Shown here in pieces: positions 23,761-32,747 of a DNA stretch of 58,367 nt. A program made the translations under genes and the position numbers. The notes under the pieces were generated by a model. It did not search any database, was not told where the DNA came from, and saw nothing but the letters and a program-made list of their open reading frames with translations. This DNA is from CAYVAP01 sp964343195 (GTDB lineage: Bacteria; Bacteroidota; Bacteroidia; J057), in contig CAYFIR010000025.1 of NCBI GenBank assembly GCA_964343195.1, positions 1-58,367 on the forward strand. The letters are read 5' to 3'. Numbering within the stretch: position 1 is the first letter of the stretch; the number at the start of each line of letters is the position of its first letter.

Positions 23761-25845
23761 ATGACCTTTCTGAACCCAGCATTACTGTGGGGCCTTCTGG
23801 CACTCGCTGTACCCATAATAGTCCATTTTTTTAACCTTCAAAGACCCCGCGAGGTGCTTTTTAGCAACGTAGCGCTCGTCAAGGAGGTTCAAAACACCGT
23901 TGTAAGACGGGTGAAATTCCAGCGTTGGCTGTTGCTATTACTGAGACTACTCGCCGTAGCGGCGATTGTCCTGGCGTTTGCCAATCCCGTGATCATTGAA
24001 CCAGGAACAGCTTCCCTGCAGGGAAATCGCTCCGTTGCCATTGTCATTGACAATTCTTATTCAATGACTGCCGGAAATGAGAAAGGGGAGTATTTTCAGC
24101 AGGGTATCTCGCTCGCACGTAACATCATCCGAGCCTATGGTCGTCAGGATGAATTTCTTGTTATGGGGACTGCTGACCTCAAGCTTAACTACAACTTTAG
24201 CGGTCCTGAGCAGGCGCTTGAAGGCCTCAGGGATCTGGAGGTCAGGCAAAACGTCCGATCACAGGGCGAGATCCTGTCCCTCCGTGATGATATTTTCAGC
24301 CGGGCCAGCAACCGTGTCCGGGAAATCTATTTCCTGAGCGACTTTCAGGAAGCAACTGTGATGGCTGATAGTCAGCAGGTTGCAATGGATGATTCTTCCC
24401 TGCTGATTAAATACATCCCGCTCGCCACACGGGAACAGCAAAACGTTTATCCTGAGGAACATGAGGTCCAGTCTCAGGTCCTGGAGAGGGGACAGCCCGT
24501 TTCTTTGGCCATGACCCTGGTAAACGATGGGAATAATGTCAGCAGTGATCTCAGTATCCGCGTGGTGCTAGAAGGGAAAGCAGCTGCAATTGACAACACG
24601 AGCATTGACCCCGAGGAAAGCCGACGATTGGAGCTAACATTTACTCCCACGAACTCTGGCTGGTTGTCCGGGTATATCGAATTGGATGACAATCCCATCG
24701 ATTTCGATAACCGACGCTATTTTTCAGTTTATGTCCCCGAAAAGGAAAAAGTTCTTGTTGTAGAGGGGCAAACCTCTCCCAACCTTCGCATCCTGTTTGA
24801 GACCCTGTTTGCCGAACAGTTTGATGCCACCTTCACCTCATTCCGCAACCTGTCCACCCTTCAGCTCAGTGAATTTCGGTCCATCATCCTCGTTGGAGGC
24901 CAATCCTATAGCAGTGGACTCCGTGAACGTCTCAAGGCATTTGTAGAGGAGGGGGGCAGTGTCATGTTCTTCCCCGGTGATGGCCTGAACCTCAGTAGTT
25001 CCAATGCACTGTTGGCAGACCTGGGCGTCGGAAGTTTCTCAGAGGTTATCACTTTGCCGAGTGGGCAGCCTGCCAGCAACGTAGACTTGCAGCACCCGAT
25101 CTTTTCCGGCGTATTTAGCCGCAGCCAGGACAGACGTAGCTTCGATGCCCCGACGGTTTTTCGCTACCACCCATTGCGGCTTCAGGCGGGGAGGGTCCAA
25201 AACAAGATCATTTCCCTGGAGAATCAGGATCCCATCCTGGTAGAAAGCCGTTTGGGAGAAGGCCTCATGCTGACATTTACGCTTTTTCCAGGCGATTCGT
25301 GGACCGATTTACAGGTAAAATCCATTTTTACCCCGCTCATCTTCCGTGCTACCCAGGTCATGAACCAGACTCAGAATGTACAGCAGGGGCAGGAAATAGG
25401 CAGCTTTGAACCTAAACGTGTCCGTACCACCAACAGCGCTTTGATCAACCTGGTATCTGAATCCGGTGAAGTGGCTACTCCCGAGCAATACTCTCAGGGA
25501 GGCGTCACGATGCTGAACTTTGAGCAAATGGACCTGGAAATGGGGAATTATGACCTGGTACAGGAAGGAGAATTGCTGGAAAAAATTTCCTTCAACATTT
25601 CTGATCAGGAGTCGAAACTAGGATTCATCCCTGCAGCAGAGTTAGGGGACGAGCTCGTGAAAATGGGATATTCAGGAATAGAAGTACTGGAAGCATCTCC
25701 GGCATCTGTTAGTTCTCGCATTGAAACTGAAAAGACGGGAACCCCACTTTGGAAGTATTTCATAGTCGCGGCCCTGTTATTCCTGGCTGCGGAAATTGCA
25801 ACGGTAAAATGGGCCGCTGCCGCTAAAACCAAATCAGAAGCATAA
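23761..25845 (+). CDS. BatA domain and von Willebrand-type protein
   Basis: Inner-membrane protein with the BatA N-terminal module: two membrane helices (about 8-24 and 56-78) around HFFNLQRPREVLFSN. A VWA-like domain follows, with DNSYS (about 98-102) in the MIDAS position. A large periplasmic beta-rich part and one C-terminal helix (about 664-682) end the protein. Bat proteins act with MoxR ATPases in some bacteria; no moxR is here. Length 694 fits the Bacteroidota BatA-domain class. The downstream gene begins within about 20 bp, so the two are likely co-transcribed. Confidence 0.9.
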   Translation: MTFLNPALLWGLLALAVPIIVHFFNLQRPREVLFSNVALVKEVQNTVVRRVKFQRWLLLLLRLLAVAAIVLAFANPVIIEPGTASLQGNRSVAIVIDNSYSMTAGNEKGEYFQQGISLARNIIRAYGRQDEFLVMGTADLKLNYNFSGPEQALEGLRDLEVRQNVRSQGEILSLRDDIFSRASNRVREIYFLSDFQEATVMADSQQVAMDDSSLLIKYIPLATREQQNVYPEEHEVQSQVLERGQPVSLAMTLVNDGNNVSSDLSIRVVLEGKAAAIDNTSIDPEESRRLELTFTPTNSGWLSGYIELDDNPIDFDNRRYFSVYVPEKEKVLVVEGQTSPNLRILFETLFAEQFDATFTSFRNLSTLQLSEFRSIILVGGQSYSSGLRERLKAFVEEGGSVMFFPGDGLNLSSSNALLADLGVGSFSEVITLPSGQPASNVDLQHPIFSGVFSRSQDRRSFDAPTVFRYHPLRLQAGRVQNKIISLENQDPILVESRLGEGLMLTFTLFPGDSWTDLQVKSIFTPLIFRATQVMNQTQNVQQGQEIGSFEPKRVRTTNSALINLVSESGEVATPEQYSQGGVTMLNFEQMDLEMGNYDLVQEGELLEKISFNISDQESKLGFIPAAELGDELVKMGYSGIEVLEASPASVSSRIETEKTGTPLWKYFIVAALLFLAAEIATVKWAAAAKTKSEA

Positions 25846-25865
25846 CAGTGAGGAGTCGAAACAGG

Positions 25866-28286
25866 ATGAGGATGGAAAAACATGCTTCGCAACTTGTCGG
25901 ATTGGTGCTTTTGCTGATCTGGCTAGCGGGTCCAGAAAAAGAAGCATTCGCCCAAAATGCACCCGATTCTCTGCGAATGAACCGGGTGGGACAGGTTACG
26001 TATGGCACCACGCTCAACGACGTCTGGGGCTATGTGGACAGTACAGGTCATGAGTATGCCCTGGTCGGAACTGGGCTGGGAGCCTCCATTGTGGATTTGG
26101 CCATTCCCAGCCAACCTCAGGAACTGTTTTATTTTCCGAGGCCCTACTCTCTGTGGCGAGACCTGGTTGAATACCGCGGATTTGCCTATGTAAGCAATGA
26201 AACCGGGCTTGGACTCCAGATAATCGACTTGAGGTTTTTGCCTGATTCTGCTCCCGTTAAAGACGTCATCATTGAGGAGGTCGAAACGGCCCATAACCTG
26301 TATGTGGACAGTGCTGGCTATCTTTATGTAGTTGGGACCGACCAGTTTGACGGAGGGATGATGATACTGGATTTGAATGCTGATCCCTGGAATCCTGAAT
26401 TTGTGGGCTCCTATAGCCTGGACTACGTACACGACGTGTACGTACGCAATGATACCGCCTACTCCGCCGAATTGACTACTGGCCTGACAGTCATCGATTT
26501 GCAAAACCGTTCCGAGCCAACTGTTATTGGCAACCAGAACTATCCGGGCGGCTTCACCCACAATACCTGGTTGAGCGACAATGGGAAGGTATGCTACACC
26601 ACCGATGAAATATACGGAGGCTACACCATTGCCTGGGACGTAAGTGACCCCAGCAACATCCGAGAATTGGATCGGATACGGGCGACTCTGAGTAGCGGTA
26701 ATGCTGCGCCCCACAATGTACACGTCTACCAGGACTATCTGGTCGTTTCGCATTATCGGGACGGGGTCTGGGTGTTTGATGCGTCTCGACCTGACAACCT
26801 GACTACAGTCGCATATTATGACACGAGTCCCAAGAAGGGAAGCGGATTTGATGGCTGCTGGGGAGCCTATCCTTTTTTGCCATCGGGATTGTTGCTGGCT
26901 ACGGATGTTGATGAAGGCCTGGTAATCCTACAGGTTGAGTATCAGCGGGCCGCCTATTGGGACCTGTTGGTACTTGATGACAGCCTGAATACTCCTTTGG
27001 ATGGGGTTGAGATCTGGATTGAAGGAGAATTGGTGGGGCAGACCGATGAACAGGGGCTTTATTCCCTTGCAGAAGCTGATTCGGGCCTGTTCATGGCCCA
27101 ATTGGTCAAACCAGGATTTTTGGATGATTCTGTATTGGTTTCCCTCTCACCAGGGCAAACGCAGGAAGACACGGTTTTACTGCGCTCCTTTCCGAGATCT
27201 GATTTGCGAATCATTGTAAAAGATACGGAGGGAAGCCCTGTGCCAGCCGCAATCATTAGATCTGAAGTGGAGGTTCAGGGCATGAAAGAAACCTACGAGT
27301 GGCTCACACAGGAGGACGGTAGCCTGGACAAAACCTATATTCTGGCTGGTAGCCATCGGATGGTGGTGGGGAAATGGGGGCTATTCACCCAGGAAGTTTT
27401 CGCGGATTTGCAACAGGGAAGAATCAATGAACTGGTTATCACCCTTCCTATTGGATACCGGGACGAATTTGCTCTTGACCTCGGCTGGGAAGTGGAAAGC
27501 AGTCAGGATGAAGGAGCCTGGACTCTTGCGGAGCCTATGGGAACCTACCTGCCGACAGGGGCATTGTACATTATTAATCCGGATTCCGATGTTCAGGGTG
27601 ATCTGGGGACCAGCGCCTACTTCACTGGAGCCAACGACTTTGAATTTGAGCCGCCCGAGCAAAATGATCTGGACAATGGTTATACCCGGCTGGTTTCACC
27701 CGAAATTGACCTGACTCAGTTTGAACTCCCCATGGTTCGTTTTCACTTTTGGTTGACGAATCTGAACCTAAGCGGCAGCAATTTCTACAAAGGACAGGGT
27801 AAGCTCGTAGTCAATCAGCTTTATGAAGAGTTGATCTTTGAGCGGATGTCGCTCGACTCCACGCTCACCAATGGCTGGGTGCAGATAGACAGTTTGGAGT
27901 TAATCAACTTTCGGGACAAGGTTCAATTGGAGTTTTTAGTGGAAGCTGGCTTGAATACAGAATTGCTTGAGGCAGGAATAGACGCCGTATCCATTTTTGA
28001 AGGAAGGGGCAGAGACCAAACGACGAATCTGTCAGGGCTGAAGCCCATGATCTGGCAAGGACAGAGTGAGGAGGGATGGCTGTCTCTTTGGTACGAACAC
28101 CTTAGGCCAACTGGTGAAGCAACCCTGATGATCCTGGATCTGAGCGGTAAAGTTGTGCAAACCAGGCGATTGGAGGGAGGCAAGGGAAATCTGAAGTGGT
28201 ACCACGGTTTGCCAACGGGGATGTACATCCTCCGGTTGGAGCAGGCAGGTACCCCTCCTGCTTCGCAAAAACTGATGTTGTATTAG
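25866..28286 (+). CDS. Choice-of-anchor B family protein with T9SS sorting tail
   Basis: Large secreted protein. A signal peptide ending AFAQ is followed by a choice-of-anchor B/LVIVD beta-propeller (about 40-370), seen as repeated segments such as YALVGTGLGASIVDLA and YVSNETGLGLQIIDL. Two carboxypeptidase-regulatory-like beta-sandwich segments follow (near 380-440 and 445-520). A jelly-roll-like region comes next, and then a type A C-terminal sorting domain (ATLMILDLSGKVVQTRRL, GMYILRL) for export by the type IX secretion system. ATG codons at 25866 and 25872 are both plausible; a GTG at 25848 is less so. Confidence 0.88.
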   Translation: MRMEKHASQLVGLVLLLIWLAGPEKEAFAQNAPDSLRMNRVGQVTYGTTLNDVWGYVDSTGHEYALVGTGLGASIVDLAIPSQPQELFYFPRPYSLWRDLVEYRGFAYVSNETGLGLQIIDLRFLPDSAPVKDVIIEEVETAHNLYVDSAGYLYVVGTDQFDGGMMILDLNADPWNPEFVGSYSLDYVHDVYVRNDTAYSAELTTGLTVIDLQNRSEPTVIGNQNYPGGFTHNTWLSDNGKVCYTTDEIYGGYTIAWDVSDPSNIRELDRIRATLSSGNAAPHNVHVYQDYLVVSHYRDGVWVFDASRPDNLTTVAYYDTSPKKGSGFDGCWGAYPFLPSGLLLATDVDEGLVILQVEYQRAAYWDLLVLDDSLNTPLDGVEIWIEGELVGQTDEQGLYSLAEADSGLFMAQLVKPGFLDDSVLVSLSPGQTQEDTVLLRSFPRSDLRIIVKDTEGSPVPAAIIRSEVEVQGMKETYEWLTQEDGSLDKTYILAGSHRMVVGKWGLFTQEVFADLQQGRINELVITLPIGYRDEFALDLGWEVESSQDEGAWTLAEPMGTYLPTGALYIINPDSDVQGDLGTSAYFTGANDFEFEPPEQNDLDNGYTRLVSPEIDLTQFELPMVRFHFWLTNLNLSGSNFYKGQGKLVVNQLYEELIFERMSLDSTLTNGWVQIDSLELINFRDKVQLEFLVEAGLNTELLEAGIDAVSIFEGRGRDQTTNLSGLKPMIWQGQSEEGWLSLWYEHLRPTGEATLMILDLSGKVVQTRRLEGGKGNLKWYHGLPTGMYILRLEQAGTPPASQKLMLY

Positions 28287-28326
28287 GGCTGGTCTTTGGG
28301 GCTCTGTACCCGCCGGACACATCCCT

Positions 28327-28355
28327 CTTGCTGCGGGTTAAAACCGCGCAGCAAG
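28327..28355. terminator. Bidirectional hairpin between convergent genes
   Basis: CTTGCTGCG (28327-28335) is an exact inverted repeat of CGCAGCAAG (28347-28355), with further GGTT/AACC pairing inside. It fills the 89-bp gap between the T9SS protein gene and the permease gene. Confidence 0.65.
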
Positions 28356-28375
28356 GGGAAGGGCTGCCTTCGCAG

Positions 28376-29392
28376 TTAGAAGCTCGCCTGTCTCCGAAAA
28401 AGCAGGTACAGAAAAAATGGAACCCCCAGGATAGCGGTTACAATCCCTATAGGGAGACCGGCAGGTGGGAGTATCCATCGGCTCAACACATCGCAGGCGC
28501 AGAGATAGGTGCCTCCGAGCAACCCGCCCAGGATCAGGTTGGGACGATGGGCATGCCCCCAGATTGATCGACCAAAATGGGGGATCATCATGCCCACAAA
28601 TCCAATGGGACCTGTGAAGGCAACTGTACCACCGACGGTCAGGGAGGTAACGACCAGAATCCAGAATTTGCTTCGAAAAACCCTGAGCCCCAGACTCTGG
28701 GCGGTCACATCTCCTAATAGCAGGAGGTCGAGTTTTCGGGCATTTATTAGCCCATAGGCCAGGGCCATTACCAGCAGGAGGGCAGTCACGTGAACTGCGG
28801 TCCAGTTGGCTCTGTGAAAGCTTCCGAAGGACCAGAAAACCAGCTGCCTGATCTGATCGCTGTCCGCCATGGTGTAGATCAAAATACCCGTCACGGCTGT
28901 AAAGATCGCTGAAACTGCTACTCCGGCGATCAGTAGGCGGGCTGAGTCTTCATAAAAACTTCGCCAGCCCATTGCCAGTACCAGTCCCAGGCTGAATAAT
29001 CCCCCGACTCCGGCCATGGTAGGATAGGCAAGTCCGATTCCCAGGAACCCAAGTGGAATTATTCCCAAAACGACCAAATTGACACCAAGCCCAGCTCCTG
29101 CGGTTAATCCCATGATGTAGGGGTCGGCCAGTGGGTTTTTTATCAGGGCCTGCATGAAGTAGCCTCCAATGCTCAGGATAACCCCGGTAATAAAAGCCAG
29201 TAGCAGCCTGGGAATTCGCAAATCCCATACAATCACCGCGTTTGGGTGATCGGGGTGTGTCAGGATTTCCCAGAGTTCAGTAGTGGATAACGGGAAACTA
29301 CCTGTCTGGAGTCCTACTACCAAGACTCCTGCCATGATTACCAGCAGTCCCACCAACCCCAACGTGAACTTATGGGGCCTGACTACTTTCAT
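28376..29392 (-). CDS. FecCD-type ABC transporter permease
   Basis: Inner-membrane permease of an iron-siderophore, haem or cobalamin importer. About ten hydrophobic helices are visible. The family signature region GPIGFVGMMIPHFGRSIWG is intact, as is the ADPYIMGLTAGAGLG segment early in the protein. The C-terminus, ending in FFLYLLFRRQ, matches the family. The 338-residue length is normal. Its start overlaps the binding-protein gene by 23 bp, so the two are translationally coupled. The ATPase is not adjacent; 22569-23309 is the best candidate. Confidence 0.94.
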   Translation of the reverse strand: MKVVRPHKFTLGLVGLLVIMAGVLVVGLQTGSFPLSTTELWEILTHPDHPNAVIVWDLRIPRLLLAFITGVILSIGGYFMQALIKNPLADPYIMGLTAGAGLGVNLVVLGIIPLGFLGIGLAYPTMAGVGGLFSLGLVLAMGWRSFYEDSARLLIAGVAVSAIFTAVTGILIYTMADSDQIRQLVFWSFGSFHRANWTAVHVTALLLVMALAYGLINARKLDLLLLGDVTAQSLGLRVFRSKFWILVVTSLTVGGTVAFTGPIGFVGMMIPHFGRSIWGHAHRPNLILGGLLGGTYLCACDVLSRWILPPAGLPIGIVTAILGVPFFLYLLFRRQASF

Positions 29393-30353
29393 CGAGGAAA
29401 ACTTGTGGATTGAGTCGCGAGTGAAGAATGTGAGTGAGCTCCAGGAGTCCCTGTAACATGCGGGGGCCGGGACGGTAAACCAGATCCGGGTCGATGACGT
29501 GGACCTGTTTATTTACATCAGCAGGGGTGTTGTAAAGTGCTGGATAGAGGTCCAGTAAATCCTGGTACACATGCTTATCCTTGGAAGGAAGAATCAGGTA
29601 TTCAGTCTGAAGTTGAAGGAGCTGTTCTACTGTGGTGGTAGGGTAGGGCTCTTCTGATTCTTCATAGACGTTTTTTCCGCCAGCATTGATAATCAGTTGG
29701 TTAAGGTACCCGCTACCCCCAGCTACTTTTAAGGGATCTCCGCTGATGAGGAGGGTGGTGCGATAATGAACTGCCCCCTCTGTGCTGTCCAGTACGCTGG
29801 CTTCAATTCGCCTCAGGGAGTCCGCAACCAGTTTTGCCTGATCTGCCGTTCCCAGTAATTCGCCCAACTCCTCCATGCCTTTATAGACATCGTTCAGGCT
29901 TTGGTAGCGTTGCAGGTAAATGGGCAGCCCCAGGCGCTCCAGGGTGGCTATGTCATCCGGAGTGAAGATCTCATCTGTCGTAATGATTAAATCAGGATCC
30001 AGGGACTTGAGTTGCTCCAGATCCAGTTGAGGGTACGTTACAACTTCGGGAAAGGACTTCACCGCTGCCGGGTAATCGCAGGCCTGAGATCGCCCGATAA
30101 GTTTTCCTTCCGCTCCAATAGCGAAGATGATCTCGGTGATGTTTGGGGCCAGTGAAATGATCCGTTCGGGTCTGTTGGGAAGCTGAATCGTCCGACCCGT
30201 CTGGTCCTTGAGTTGTTGGCTAATGGTGGGGGCACTCTCTACCAGTTTTTTTCGATCACCGGATCCGCCACAGGCTGCCAATAGCAGTGCGGTCATCAGC
30301 AGCATCAAAAAAGTGCGGATTTCTCCCAACTTGGAACTCGATTTAGTGGACAC
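29370..30353 (-). CDS. Metal/cobalamin ABC transporter substrate-binding lipoprotein
   Basis: Periplasmic helical-backbone binding protein (BtuF/FepB class), first gene of the operon with the permease. The lipobox is LLAACGG with Cys28. RIISLAPNITEIIFAIGAE and the LDPDLIITTDEIF segment are the standard class III binding-protein motifs. RSQACDYP is reminiscent of cobalamin-binding members, so vitamin B12 is a reasonable guess, but iron-siderophore is not excluded. No B12 riboswitch was recognised upstream; that space holds a family 3 repeat. Confidence 0.92.
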   Translation of the reverse strand: MSTKSSSKLGEIRTFLMLLMTALLLAACGGSGDRKKLVESAPTISQQLKDQTGRTIQLPNRPERIISLAPNITEIIFAIGAEGKLIGRSQACDYPAAVKSFPEVVTYPQLDLEQLKSLDPDLIITTDEIFTPDDIATLERLGLPIYLQRYQSLNDVYKGMEELGELLGTADQAKLVADSLRRIEASVLDSTEGAVHYRTTLLISGDPLKVAGGSGYLNQLIINAGGKNVYEESEEPYPTTTVEQLLQLQTEYLILPSKDKHVYQDLLDLYPALYNTPADVNKQVHVIDPDLVYRPGPRMLQGLLELTHILHSRLNPQVFLDESSQAP

Positions 30354-30412
30354 TCGATTCAGGAATAAAACATATGGAGGATAAGTAGGAGTCCAATAAT
30401 AACTATAAAATA

Positions 30413-30551
30413 GAGGTATGGAGGTATGAAGTCCCTAAACAGCGATTTGCCTCCATATCCTCATTTACTTCATACCTATTTAATTCTGTCCAACTACTTA
30501 TAAAGGAGTGGAATCTAAAAACTCCATGGCCTTCATACCCTCCATGCCTGG
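30413..30551 (-). repeat. Octamer-armed hairpin element, family 3, copy 2
   Basis: AGGTATGAAG (30422-30431) is an exact 10-bp inverted repeat of CTTCATACCT (30468-30477), around a core with AGCGATTTGCC. Further units of the same kind (CTTCATACC, CTCCATGCC) follow to 30551, with a GGAGT/ACTCC hairpin between. The copy is inverted relative to 20668-20760. Confidence 0.78.
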
Positions 30552-30564
30552 TTGACTCTTTTAC

Positions 30565-31869
30565 TTATTTATCTGCTTCTCCCATCACAGGGTCCAGAGA
30601 GCCGATGATCACAACAACGTCGGCGAGCATGGCTCCTTCGATCATCTTGTCCAGGGCCTGTAGGTTGCAGAAGGAAGGAGAATGGATTTTGGTCCGCCAT
30701 GGAGAACCAGTCCCGTCAGACTTGACGTAGAAACCAAGTTCGCCTTTTGGCGCCTCAATAGCGTGATATACTTCTACCCCTTCCGGAGGCATTACGCCTA
30801 CGTCGGTCATCATGAAGTCGTGGATCATGCCTTCCATGGAGTAATACACCTCGTTTTTGGAAGGATAGGTATGCTTGGCATTGTCAGCGCGGATATCCCC
30901 TCCGGGCAATTGATCCATCAATTGATCCAGGATGCGAATCGACTGCTCCATTTCGTCCATGCGGACGAGGTAGCGGGCGAGGCAATCGCCTTCTTCGCGC
31001 ATGACGATGTCAAAATCCACCTGATCATACACCAGATATGGTTCAAACTTGCGGATGTCATATGGAACACCGGAAGCCCGTAGAACGGGACCAGTTACCC
31101 CAAAGGACAGTGCATCTTCTTTGGAGAGTACCCCAATTCCCTTGGAGCGGTTGATCCAGATAGGGTTATTTCCGAGCAGCTTACGCCATCCTGCCAGTTC
31201 CTTACGGAAGTTGGCTTTCCACTTCATGATGTCATTGAAGGTATCTTCATCCATGTCGTACTGGATACCTCCAATGCGGCAGTGGCTAACGGTAAAGCGT
31301 ACTCCGGCTAGCTTGTCAAAAATGCTGTACAGGTCTTCCCGCTCACGGAAGGTCCACAGGAACATGGACAGCGCTCCGGCATCCATTACCAGAGAACCCA
31401 GCCACAGGAGGTGGGCCTGAAGTCGGGCCAATTCACACGCAATGGTGCGGATATACTGCGCACGCTCTGGGACTTCGATCCCTACGAGCTTCTCAACAGC
31501 CAGACACCAGGCTACATTGTTGGAGTATGGGCCAAGGTAATCCATGCGGTCTGTGTAGGGCATGAATTCCTGGAAAGTCTTGTTCTCAGCCAGCTTTTCA
31601 ATTCCTCGATGCAGGTATCCTACGTCAGAGGTAGCTTTGACGACTGTTTCTCCATCGACATCGAGGAGAATGCGCAATACCCCGTGGGTAGCAGGGTGCG
31701 AAGGACCCATGTTAAGCACCATTCGGGTTCCCAAAGGATCTTCCTCTACCTCGATAGAGGTATGCTTGTCCTCCAGTCGCTTGTAAATGGCGTTTTGGTG
31801 TTTTGGGAAAAAGGTTGGTTTTCCTTTGTCAACGATATGCTCTTGAGGGGCGCTAATGTTGCTGGCCAT
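30565..31869 (-). CDS. nuoD: NADH-quinone oxidoreductase subunit D
   Basis: 49-kDa subunit of respiratory complex I, part of the quinone site in the peripheral arm. GPSHPATHGVLR, LHRGIEKL, the WINRSKGIGVLS region and the C-terminal VVIIGSLDPVMGEADK are all family motifs. I start at ATG 31869, which gives about 434 residues. A longer frame to 31986 would cross the putative promoter box at 31893-31900. No other nuo gene is in the window, so nuoD is a single-gene unit here, unlike the usual long nuo operon. Confidence 0.95.
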   Translation of the reverse strand: MASNISAPQEHIVDKGKPTFFPKHQNAIYKRLEDKHTSIEVEEDPLGTRMVLNMGPSHPATHGVLRILLDVDGETVVKATSDVGYLHRGIEKLAENKTFQEFMPYTDRMDYLGPYSNNVAWCLAVEKLVGIEVPERAQYIRTIACELARLQAHLLWLGSLVMDAGALSMFLWTFREREDLYSIFDKLAGVRFTVSHCRIGGIQYDMDEDTFNDIMKWKANFRKELAGWRKLLGNNPIWINRSKGIGVLSKEDALSFGVTGPVLRASGVPYDIRKFEPYLVYDQVDFDIVMREEGDCLARYLVRMDEMEQSIRILDQLMDQLPGGDIRADNAKHTYPSKNEVYYSMEGMIHDFMMTDVGVMPPEGVEVYHAIEAPKGELGFYVKSDGTGSPWRTKIHSPSFCNLQALDKMIEGAMLADVVVIIGSLDPVMGEADK

Positions 31870-31892
31870 ATATTCCGGTGTGTTTTGCTGAG

Positions 31893-31900
31893 CAAATATA
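31893..31900 (-). promoter_or_regulatory. Bacteroidota -7 box TATATTTG before nuoD
   Basis: Exact TAnnTTTG on the minus strand, 23 bp upstream of the ATG at 31869. It supports that start and implies a short leader. A -33 TTTG is not clear. Confidence 0.5.
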
Positions 31901-32052
31901 GGGAATTGAAGGTATAACCCGCAGTTCTGGGGGATGTTTGTCGCGAAGATTGGAAAAAATGAAAGTGTACTGAGAATTTTGCCCAAATCCAGGGTGGGTG
32001 GTTGCCCTATTGGGCAGGGAAAATTTATCTTGCAGGAATACTGCTACTGCCT

Positions 32053-32718
32053 ATGACCCCATATGCGCTCATCGGTCCTTTGGCCGCCCGCCAGGAGTTT
32101 CTGAAAGGATCAAATGCCCCAGAACCAGATTATCAGGGCGAATTGCCCCCTCCCCGGCATGATATTGAGGAGTATAGCCTCATAATTGACCTGGGGCTGG
32201 ATGAATCCCCTGAAAGGTTGAGTTTGTACGCACACAGACCAGGGCAAATCGTATTGGCAAGCGCTGTCAAGTATGCTTTGCATGAAATTGCCTACCAGCA
32301 GGGAATTCCCATCAAAGGCGCTTTTTTGGGGCTAAACGCCCTGCCAACTTTTTTGGATAGGCCTGTTTGGGAGCTGAGCCTGTATGATGAAGCATATGTT
32401 CAGCAGGCTCAGGAAGTGGCAGCATTTCTGGGAGTAGAAATACAGATCGTGCCGGATCAGGTCGGCATGGTTACCCCCCGCACAATTTTTATGGTGATCA
32501 ACGAGGCCTATCAGGTTATTCAGGAAGGAACGGCTACGGAGGCTGACATTGACCTCGCCATGAAACTCGGCACCAATTATCCCCGAGGCCCCATTGCCTG
32601 GTCAAGGGAGATTGGATTGCCACATATCGTGGAGACCATCGACCGACTCCGCGAATACACCGGGGAAAGTCGATATAAGGTGGCGCCGCTGCTTCGCAGG
32701 ATGATGATGCTGGAATAG
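32053..32718 (+). CDS. 3-hydroxyacyl-CoA dehydrogenase C-terminal domain protein
   Basis: The C-terminal half (about 130-221 from this start) is the helical 3HCDH domain: TPRTIFMVINEAYQVIQEGT, then DIDLAMKLGTNYPRGPI, as in short-chain 3-hydroxybutyryl-CoA dehydrogenases. The N-terminal part is only about 130 residues and shows no GxGxxG nucleotide-binding motif; YALIGPLAARQEF is the nearest. It may therefore not bind NAD normally. The start is uncertain (ATG 32053 preferred, a longer frame begins at 32002). It could be a diverged, non-oxidising relative that binds acyl-CoA. It ends 29 bp from the convergent RluA gene. Confidence 0.8.
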   Translation: MTPYALIGPLAARQEFLKGSNAPEPDYQGELPPPRHDIEEYSLIIDLGLDESPERLSLYAHRPGQIVLASAVKYALHEIAYQQGIPIKGAFLGLNALPTFLDRPVWELSLYDEAYVQQAQEVAAFLGVEIQIVPDQVGMVTPRTIFMVINEAYQVIQEGTATEADIDLAMKLGTNYPRGPIAWSREIGLPHIVETIDRLREYTGESRYKVAPLLRRMMMLE

Positions 32719-32747
32719 GGAGGAAATTCGGATTCATCCCTCCGGTC

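Noticed and set aside
31870..31986. 39-residue N-terminal extension of nuoD
   Set aside because: It is not part of the NuoD family and crosses a TATATTTG promoter box.
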